From positions 1-64,000 of the forward strand of contig NZ_JAESWA010000027.1 of NCBI RefSeq assembly GCF_016765615.1: 64,000 nt of DNA, written 5' to 3'. The notes under the pieces were generated by a model that saw only the letters and a list, made by a program, of their open reading frames with translations, had not been told where the DNA came from and did no database searches. Position numbers and translations under genes: made by a program. Numbering within the stretch: position 1 is the first letter of the stretch; each line of letters starts with the position of its first letter. This DNA comes from Clostridium paridis (GTDB lineage Bacteria; Bacillota; Clostridia; Clostridiales; Clostridiaceae). This document shows positions 51,599 to 59,400 of the stretch, one piece after another.

Positions 51599-52582
51599 AT
51601 GAGAGTAGAATTACAAGGTAAATTAGAATTAATGACCTATAATTATTTTGAAGCAAAAAAAGAATTTAAGTGGGATATGGCTATACTCAATCACTTTATA
51701 GCATTGAGTTATGCTTCAAGAAACAGAAGAATAGAAGCTAAAAAAATTAAAGAAATAAGAGACTTCATTAAAGATACAACAGGAGTATTTTCAAAGTTTA
51801 GAGGAAATAACCTATCTTTGATGTCTTTATTATTATCTTTTGAAGATAACTATAAGGAAGTATTTAAGGATATAGAAGAATGGACACAAAAGCTTAAGGA
51901 TAAAGGAATATCTTCTTATGAATATAGTCCAATGATAGCTTATACCATTTTAAAGAACACAAGCTTTGATAATAGAGAAGAAAAAATAGAAAGAACTAAG
52001 CTTTTTTATGAAGATATGAAAAGAAACCATATGTTTTTAACCTCCAAGGATGATTATGTATATGCAGCACTTCTTGGATGTACGGATTTAGATGTTAAAG
52101 AGACTACTGAAAGAATAGAATATATCTATAATAAGTTAAGTAAAATGAGATATAGCAAAAGCAATGGACTTCAAACAGTATCTCATGTTTTAGCCTTAAG
52201 TGAAGATTTTGACTATAGAATAAGTTTATTTGATCATATGGTATCAGAATTAGAGGAAAAGAAGGTCAAAGTTAAAACTTATACACTTCCATCAGTAGCT
52301 TTAATGGCATTAATAACTGATGATGCAAATCTTATATGTAGTGAAGTTTCTGAAATATATGAGGAGCTTAAACGTATGAAAGGATATAAGTATGGGGTTC
52401 AAAGCTATATAAAAACCATGTTTAGTTGTATATTAGCTACAAGTATGTATACTGAAGGAGAAAATAAGATGGCAGATATATCTACAGGGTTATCAATGCA
52501 ACTAATAGCGGTAGCGCAGCAGCAAGCTATGATGGCGGCAGCCTCAGCAGCGGCAGCATCTTCTGCAGCATCAAGTTCTTAA
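51599..52582 (+). CDS. DUF4003 family protein
   Basis: 327 residues, helical and soluble. The phrases FLTSKDDYVYAALLG and SNGLQTVSHVLALS are typical of DUF4003, a Firmicutes family of unknown function. The last 25 residues are almost only Ala and Ser, an odd low-complexity tail. An in-frame GTG at 51590 overlaps the ribosome binding site TGAGGTGG, so the ATG at 51599 is chosen. The DUF2207 gene follows 18 bases later, so the two are likely made together. Confidence 0.82.
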   Translation: MRVELQGKLELMTYNYFEAKKEFKWDMAILNHFIALSYASRNRRIEAKKIKEIRDFIKDTTGVFSKFRGNNLSLMSLLLSFEDNYKEVFKDIEEWTQKLKDKGISSYEYSPMIAYTILKNTSFDNREEKIERTKLFYEDMKRNHMFLTSKDDYVYAALLGCTDLDVKETTERIEYIYNKLSKMRYSKSNGLQTVSHVLALSEDFDYRISLFDHMVSELEEKKVKVKTYTLPSVALMALITDDANLICSEVSEIYEELKRMKGYKYGVQSYIKTMFSCILATSMYTEGENKMADISTGLSMQLIAVAQQQAMMAAASAAAASSAASSS

Positions 52583-52600
52583 GATATATAGGGGGAGAAT

Positions 52601-54208
52601 ATGAGAAAAGCAGGTAAAGTATTTAAGGTTTTAGCAATAAGTTTTATATGCATTTTGTTTATAAATCCAATTCATGCCTTTGGGGCATCGAAGGAATATT
52701 ATATATCTAATATTGATATTAAAGCAACAGTAGATGATAAAGGAAATATGCAGGTTAAGGAAACTTATAAATATAACTTTACGGGAAGCTTTAATGGAAT
52801 AAAGAGAAATATAGAAACCAATGGTTCAGACGGGATAGAAAATGTTAAGGTTAATATTAATGACAAAGAAGATGTTAGCCAAAGTGATAGTGAAAATAAT
52901 AATACCTATAAGTTAAGTGAGTCAGGAAATAGTGAAGAGGTTAAAATTTTTAGTAAGAGCCAAGACGAAGAAAAGGTATTTAATATTAGCTATACAGTAA
53001 AAAATGTAGTTACAAAATATAAGGATTTGTCTGAGCTTAAGTGGGTTTTTTATAAAAATGAAGAGGATGTTAAGATAGATAGTATAAATGTTTATATTAC
53101 TTTGCCAAAAGGTATTACAGGTGAGGTTAGCTTCAATGGTGAAGGACCTAATAGAGGAGTAGCAGAGAATAGTGATAATAAGTTTATTAAGCTAAGCTTA
53201 AGTGATATGGGGAAAAATGAAGTAATAGGAGCAGCTATACACTTTCCAGTGGCTTGGGTAAACACTTCAAAAATTATAGATAAAAACTATGATGAATATA
53301 TGAATGAATCACTTAAAGAAAAAAATAAAACAAACATAGCAATAATGGTAGCAATAACTCTAGGAATGATATTAATAGGTGGCTCAATATATGCTGTTAG
53401 TAATAAGAGAAAAAAAGAAATAGCAAAGTATAGAGAAGACTATATATTCTTTAATGGAAATCATTATGAGGATATACCAGCAGATATAACTCCAGCCTTA
53501 GTAACTGTCTTACTTGATGATAGGCTAGAGATGAAGGATTTCTTAGCAAGTATATTATATTTAGCTAATAAGGGATTTATTAAATTTGAAGAAAAGATAG
53601 ATGAAGATAATTATGAGGAAGTTGCTTTTAACCTAGTAAATGGAGTAGATAAATCTTATTTATTAAAGAGTGAAAAGTATTTATTATACTGGTTAAATAA
53701 GTTATCTGAAAATGGTAGAGTAGATTTTTCTACGCTAATGGAAGATGCAGGGGAGAAAAGCTTTAGGGATAGATATAATGAATGGGTTAGCAGAGTAAAT
53801 GAAGATGCTTATGACCTTAATATGTATGTCCATCTAGCAGGAAAAGATAGATTAACCAATGAATATGAAAATGAAAGACTTAAATGGAAAGCCTTTAAGA
53901 GATATTTAGTAGATCTAGATGATAAGGAAGGACTAAAAAAGTTAGATGTATGGCAAAGAATACTTCCTTACGCTATTTCATTAGAAGTATTTGATAATAT
54001 ATCAGAGCATATAAGAAAAACTCCAGGATATAATGATGCATATAATCCTATGTATAATTACGGATTCTTATATTTCTATAGCATGTCTTATCAGGATAAC
54101 TTTAATGATCAATTTAGCCAAAGTGCACCTAATACAAGTTCAAGCTCCAGCTTCACAGGAGGAGATGGGGGAGGATTTGGAGGTGGCGGAGGAAGTAGTG
54201 CCTTCTAA
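52601..54208 (+). CDS. DUF2207 family membrane protein
   Basis: 535 residues. A signal peptide (to about residue 29) precedes an outer beta-rich DUF2207 domain (about 30-230), beginning YISNIDIKATVDDKGNMQV. A membrane helix near 246-266 follows, then a cytosolic region of about 220 residues and a Ser- then Gly-rich ending GGDGGGFGGGGGSSAF, usual for this family. Function unknown. It is preceded by GGGGGAG and co-transcribed with DUF4003. A terminator follows. Confidence 0.88.
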   Translation: MRKAGKVFKVLAISFICILFINPIHAFGASKEYYISNIDIKATVDDKGNMQVKETYKYNFTGSFNGIKRNIETNGSDGIENVKVNINDKEDVSQSDSENNNTYKLSESGNSEEVKIFSKSQDEEKVFNISYTVKNVVTKYKDLSELKWVFYKNEEDVKIDSINVYITLPKGITGEVSFNGEGPNRGVAENSDNKFIKLSLSDMGKNEVIGAAIHFPVAWVNTSKIIDKNYDEYMNESLKEKNKTNIAIMVAITLGMILIGGSIYAVSNKRKKEIAKYREDYIFFNGNHYEDIPADITPALVTVLLDDRLEMKDFLASILYLANKGFIKFEEKIDEDNYEEVAFNLVNGVDKSYLLKSEKYLLYWLNKLSENGRVDFSTLMEDAGEKSFRDRYNEWVSRVNEDAYDLNMYVHLAGKDRLTNEYENERLKWKAFKRYLVDLDDKEGLKKLDVWQRILPYAISLEVFDNISEHIRKTPGYNDAYNPMYNYGFLYFYSMSYQDNFNDQFSQSAPNTSSSSSFTGGDGGGFGGGGGSSAF

Positions 54209-54249
54209 AAATCACTAACTATGATATAATTTAATATAGAAATTTAAAT

Positions 54250-54282
54250 AGTGGGCTTATATAATAAAAAGCTCACTTTTTA
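54250..54282 (+). terminator. Terminator after the DUF2207 gene
   Basis: AGTGGGCTT pairs with AAGCTCACT (one G-U pair), followed by a T run. Confidence 0.85.
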
Positions 54283-54298
54283 TTTGGGGGAATAATTT

Positions 54299-55159
54299 AT
54301 GAAAAGAGTAGCAGCAGTACATGATCTATGTGGCTTTGGAAAAGCTTCCTTAAATACAATAGTTCCTATATTATCGTCTATGGGAGTTCAGGTATGTGCA
54401 TTACCTACAGCAGTTTTATCAACGCATACTGGTGGATATGAAGGTTTTGCCTTTGAGGATTTAACAGAATATATGGGGAAACATATAGAACATTGGAAAA
54501 AGCTAAACTTAGATTTTGATTGTATATATACAGGATATTTAGGTTCTTACAAACAAGTAGAACTTATAAAGGATTTTATAGAGTATTTTGAAAGAAAAGA
54601 TAACTTGGTGTTAATTGATCCCGTAATGGGGGATGATGGGGAGCTATATCCGTCAATAACTGAGGATATGGTTAAAGAAATGAGAGAACTTATAGCTCAT
54701 GGTGACATAATAACTCCAAATGTTACAGAGGCGCAAATGCTGCTGAATATAGAATATAAAGGCTGTAGAAATATAGCTGAGTGGAAGGAAATATTAATAA
54801 AGCTATCAAAACTGGGTGCAAAAAAGGTAGTATTAACTTCTGCTAAGGAAGAGGGTAATGATAAGGTATTAACCTTGGCTTATGATGGAGAAGAGGAAAG
54901 ATTCTATAAAATAGAAAATCCTCATGTAGATGTATCCTTCCCAGGAACAGGAGATACCTTTGCTTCACTTGTGGTTGGATATATGCTTAAGGAAGAAGGC
55001 TTTAAGGAAAGCTTGCGTAAGTCCTGCAGCTTTATATATAAGATGATAACTGAGAGCAATGGCAAGGTTAAGGATATAAGAGAAGGCTTACCACTAGAAA
55101 GCTTCATGAGAGAGCTAATTATGGAGGAATTTGAGTTATTAGAGCTTTCTGAGATATAA
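54299..55159 (+). CDS. Pyridoxamine/pyridoxal kinase (PdxK/PdxY type)
   Basis: 286 residues of the ribokinase fold. Marks are VHDLCGFGKASL at the start, PTAVLSTHTGGYEGF, the metal/ATP segment LIDPVMGDDGELY, TPNVTEAQMLL, and the catalytic PGTGDTFASLVVGY. It phosphorylates B6 vitamers for the salvage of pyridoxal phosphate. GGGGGAA precedes the start. It stands alone after a terminator and is the last host gene before the tRNA-Arg insertion region. Confidence 0.92.
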   Translation: MKRVAAVHDLCGFGKASLNTIVPILSSMGVQVCALPTAVLSTHTGGYEGFAFEDLTEYMGKHIEHWKKLNLDFDCIYTGYLGSYKQVELIKDFIEYFERKDNLVLIDPVMGDDGELYPSITEDMVKEMRELIAHGDIITPNVTEAQMLLNIEYKGCRNIAEWKEILIKLSKLGAKKVVLTSAKEEGNDKVLTLAYDGEEERFYKIENPHVDVSFPGTGDTFASLVVGYMLKEEGFKESLRKSCSFIYKMITESNGKVKDIREGLPLESFMRELIMEEFELLELSEI

Positions 55160-55209
55160 TTTGTAAGTTGACAGTAAAACCCTAATATATTAAAATTTAA
55201 TAGTGATTT

Positions 55210-55236
55210 TAAGTGGTTTAACGAAGTTAGACCACT
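55210..55236 (+). terminator. Hairpin after the pyridoxamine kinase gene
   Basis: AGTGGTTTAAC pairs with GTTAGACCACT around GAA, followed by AAATAAAAATTT. The stem is strong but the T tract is poor, so termination is likely but not certain. Confidence 0.6.
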
Positions 55237-55264
55237 AAATAAAAATTTCATATTTAAAATTTAC

Positions 55265-55433
55265 GTTCAACTAGAATTTACACGTGCCAGAAAATTGTTT
55301 GAAGACACAATTTTATAACAGGTATAAATTAAGTTTCACGTACAAATTATAGTTTAAGTTCAACTACAGTTTATTCACGTTAAAGAAATTGTTAGAAACC
55401 ACAATTTTTTAACATGTATAAACTAAGTTTCAC
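55265..55433. repeat. Two imperfect direct repeats of about 76 bases, period 93
   Basis: Copy A is 55265-55340 and copy B 55358-55433. Shared blocks in order are GTTCAACTA, CACGT, AAATTGTT, CACAATTTT, GTATAAA and TAAGTTTCAC. Each copy contains an AAATTGT...ACAATTT hairpin followed by T. No open reading frame covers them. They fill the space between pyridoxamine kinase and tRNA-Arg(CCU). Confidence 0.72.
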
Positions 55434-55450
55434 AGTTAAACTATATATAA

Positions 55451-55525
55451 GCCTTCGTAGTTAAATGGATATAACAGTCCCCTCCTAAGGGACCGTTGTG
55501 GGTTCGATTCCCGCCGGGGGTACCA
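55451..55525 (+). tRNA. tRNA-Arg (anticodon CCU)
   Basis: 75 bases with encoded CCA. The acceptor GCCTTCG pairs with CGGGGGT using G-U pairs. The anticodon stem GTCCC/GGGAC closes loop CTCCTAA with CCT at 55484-55486, reading AGG. The 3' half of tRNA-Arg(CCU) genes is a frequent integration site for mobile elements, and island-like sequence begins right after it. Confidence 0.93.
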
Positions 55526-55536
55526 GTTGTTTATTA

Positions 55537-55569
55537 AAAAGCTTAGCCGTAGAGGTTAAGCTTTTTTTT
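55537..55569 (+). terminator. Terminator after tRNA-Arg(CCU)
   Basis: AAAAGCTTAGCC pairs with GGTTAAGCTTTT (one G-U), followed by a long T run. Confidence 0.88.
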
Positions 55570-56430
55570 ATTCAGGGAAGTGGATAAATATTGTATGTAA
55601 AAGATTAAGATATACCCCATAGAGTAGACATTATTAAAAGTTGACCTTGGAGATTCTAATGAGTAGGGATTTTTATTTAAGAATTATGTATGATAAGTCA
55701 TGTTATAAGTAAAGAGGAGTTTTCATGAATCGTTAATTGATTGTTACTTATTATTGAGATCATATATAAGGGTTTATTGTGATTTATTAGTAAATCTTTA
55801 AAAAATTTATTTAGTGGCATATGCATAATAGGAAAGACTGCTGGGAAATATCTAACAACCCAATTCTTAGCGCAGTTTTAAAAATAAGTAATTTTAAGAC
55901 TTAACTATGACATTCCTATAAGATATCAACTTAATGAACTACTGTGTACTGACCGGTATGCGCAGTGGTGCCAGGGTCGCTGAACAAAGCAATTATTTAA
56001 GCTAATACTTGGTTTTTTGAATTTGTTATAGGATTATAAACGGTACCGTATCATAAGTAAATGAGGTTTATCTGGTAAGCACTGATATATCTAAGGTTAG
56101 GGCAATTTTAGAAAAATTGATTTATTACAAATAAAATAAATTACATACAATATGCATTATTTCTATAAATATTGATTAATTAAAGTAACGAAGGTTTTGT
56201 TACCTTTTTTATTTATAATAAAATATAAGTAATAGTAAAGTTATTAACAATAGGAGGGATTTAAGTAAATTTGTAGAATTTAGTCTATATTGAAGTGATA
56301 ATAAGGCTGCTCAGTTAATTAAAAAGTCAGTTATTATTTGGTGTAACTATATCTATAATGGGAAGTTCGTAGGGAGCCAAGACTTTAATAATTATGAATA
56401 TCTGATGAAAATATAAAAGGGGGGGATCAT
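55570..56430. other. Non-coding stretch at the start of the island
   Basis: About 860 bases without a supportable gene on either strand. Visible items are a hairpin with T run at 56184-56210 (GTAAC...GTTAC), and an isolated AGGAGGG near 56252 with no start codon at a useful distance. There is also a GACTGC...GCAGTT inverted repeat near 55837-55878. Base composition is less AT-extreme than host spacers. It may hold remnants of older insertions or an unrecognised RNA. Confidence 0.4.
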
Positions 56431-59400
56431 ATGGGACTATCAGATGCACATAAGGGGTATGAATACCAAGACTTACTAACTTCATATTTTATTATCAATG
56501 ACCTTCTCAAAGGCAATTCTTCAGAGTTCAAGGTTGACATCAAGGAATATGATGATGATAAATTCGATGATCTTACCGTGATTAATAATAATGAGATAGT
56601 CAAACGACAAATCAAGTATAGTGATGATAAAACGGTAGCAAAAGGTGATTTCTCATCTATAGATTATGACCTTGCACTAGATGTACTATACAATTCATGG
56701 GAAAAATTGGATCGTGATAAAGAGGTATCAATAAAAATACTACTTGCATGGGATTATAATGATGATATTGATTTTTTTCAAGAGGTAGGCGCAAGCAATG
56801 ATTTTACATCTCCAAATGTGAAACAATACAAGATTAATATAGATAAAATTTGGGTTATGGGCGAAGAAAAGCCCATAAGTTCTTGGAGACGGTTAAGAAA
56901 TAACGTGGCAAATATATCTAGAGATAATTTTAAAGAATTTCTACAAGAGTTGAAAGTAGAGCTATGCCTACCAAAAGCAAGTTTAGATATAGTAAATAAA
57001 GGCGAAATGGAAAGAATAACCATAGAGTGCCTAAAGGATTTTGGAGTAGGAACTTATCCGAACCATGAAATATCTCCAGAGGGTGTTCTTCTGAAGTTGA
57101 TGAATATAGTTAAGAATGCAAGGGCTAACCAGAGAACACTAAAAACGGATCAGATAGTTAGTGCTTTGGGTTTAGTTGTTGGTTATGGAAACATAGAGCA
57201 ACTATTTCCTGTTGATTCAAGTAGCAATATCTATGATGAAAATGCATTTGAAAAGTTCTACTCAAACATCTGCAAGAACAACAAGACTATATTAATTGGT
57301 GAGCCAGGATCGGGGAAGTCGTGGTTTGTTACTAATTTTATCGAGTACCTTAAATCACAAAATATTCTATTTGCTAGGCATTATTGCTATACAAGTTTGG
57401 ATGATATATTTTACACAGGAAGAATTACCTCCAATATATTCCTGGCAAATCTGATTAATGATATTATGCTCGTCTGTCCGCATTTAAAGGATATAAAGAC
57501 ATCCAGGTTTGGTGTTGACGAAAGCGAACTTCAATCACTAATTGATCACATTGATAAAGAAATTGTCATAATAATAGACGGACTTGATCACATTGAGAGG
57601 ATCAAGTCATCTCATGAATCTACCGTCGGGGCAAATAAGACTGATATCATAGAGATAATCAAGAGAATTAATGTTCCTATAAACGTGAAAATTATCGTTG
57701 TATCACAACCAGTTTCAGAAGTATTAGAATTGTGCGAGCAAAACTATAAACTCATTGAAATTGAAAACTGGGATACAAATACAATTGGTAGATACCTTGA
57801 AATTAGAGATATTAGTATGTATGAAGAAGCCGGTGAAGTGTCATTAAGTAGTTATTTGTTTAATAAGAGCAATGGTAATCCTCTATACGTTACTTATTTG
57901 GTCAATGAACTTTCAAAGTCCAGTTTTCTAGATTCATGGGAGGACACTCTTTCTTCAATTCCAGACTATAATGATGATTTAAAGGGTTACTACGACTATT
58001 TGCTAGAACAGATTGATGAAGATCATAAAGTAGTATATGTATTATCTGGAGCATCTTTCTATTTGAGTATTGGAGAGCTGAAGGCTATAACTGGTTTAGG
58101 CAATTATGTTGAAAAGAGGATAAAGATACTACGTAGTATACTTAAGGAAAGTGCTGTAAATGGTGGATTTATAGTTTACCATGAAAGTTTCCGAAGATAT
58201 ATACTAGAATTGCTTTATGGGAATGGGCTCTCAATTTATGACAATATATATAAAGACCTTATCGTGTGGCTTGAGAGTATTGGTGTATATAGCAATATTA
58301 AGGCGTTCAACAATTTATTCAGGCTGTTATACGAATCAGGCCAGTATGATAAGCTATTGGAATATGCTAATGTGGAGTTTGTTAGTGAAAGTTTTTTTAG
58401 AGGTTATGGATTTGATGTAATAAAGAAAAATTCGGATTATTTTGTGAAAGCGGCGACTAAGAAAAAGTCATTTTCAAAATTGGTGATGCTTTCAGAGTTA
58501 TCAAATATAGTGTTGAATGCAGAATTCTATTATGAGATATACGAGGAAAAGTTCTCAATGTGTATTGGACAAATACATGGATTTCAATGGTTAAGTGAAA
58601 TGCTTATCTACGAAGGAAAAGCGAGCATGCCTTTGAAGGAAGGATTGAGAGTTTGTTACTCATGCTCACGTAACTTTGTTACTCCACCATGGAAAAAATA
58701 TATAAATGGATTGCTAGAGAAGAATAAATCTCACAAAAACCTCAATTCAGATGAACGCAAAGAACAATTGAAATACTTGACAGCTGCAGCGATTGATATG
58801 GATACGAACAAAGATGGTGTAGTTCGCTATGCAACTGATAGTGAATATATAGAATACATGAAAATTGTACTGGATGAGTATGACCATAGAGACAGATTAG
58901 ATGAACTCATCTCAATTCTTACAGATATGGAATTAATGGAACAATGGCGTGGGTTGATAGAGGGGAGTGACGAAGGGCAGTTAAATGAAGAATATGTAAA
59001 AGATATTCTCAACACAGTCAAAACCGCTGAGGGTATTTATGGTGATACAGAAGGTAAAGTTAAATACTTAGTTGCAAATGCTAAGAAGATTTATGAAGAA
59101 TATTCTAGTGATGTAGAGGCACTGGTTGAAGAAATTGCTGATTTAAGTTGGTTTCACAATTGGATTATCTTTGTATTTCAATCCAGTGTGCTTGAGGAAG
59201 AAAGCGAAATCAAGGGAGATAAATTAGTAGAAGTTTATTCGAATCTAAACCGGGTAACAGCGGTAGCAAATCACGGTATACGTACTATGGACTTATATGG
59301 TCTAAGACAAGAAATTTATGATACTATCCAGAAACCATTGAGAGGTATCATTTTATGTAAGACTGAATGGGAGAAAATCCTTAGTATAATTGTTGAATCT

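Noticed and set aside
55837-55878. Retron-type or toxin-antitoxin RNA in the spacer
   Set aside because: Only a short inverted repeat is present, with no reverse transcriptase and no tandem antitoxin-RNA repeats nearby.
56431-57023. Frameshift or fusion artefact giving the 1931-residue protein
   Set aside because: The frame is unbroken, motifs occur in the expected order for one Avs-like protein, and there is no internal ribosome binding site at the domain borders that I examined.
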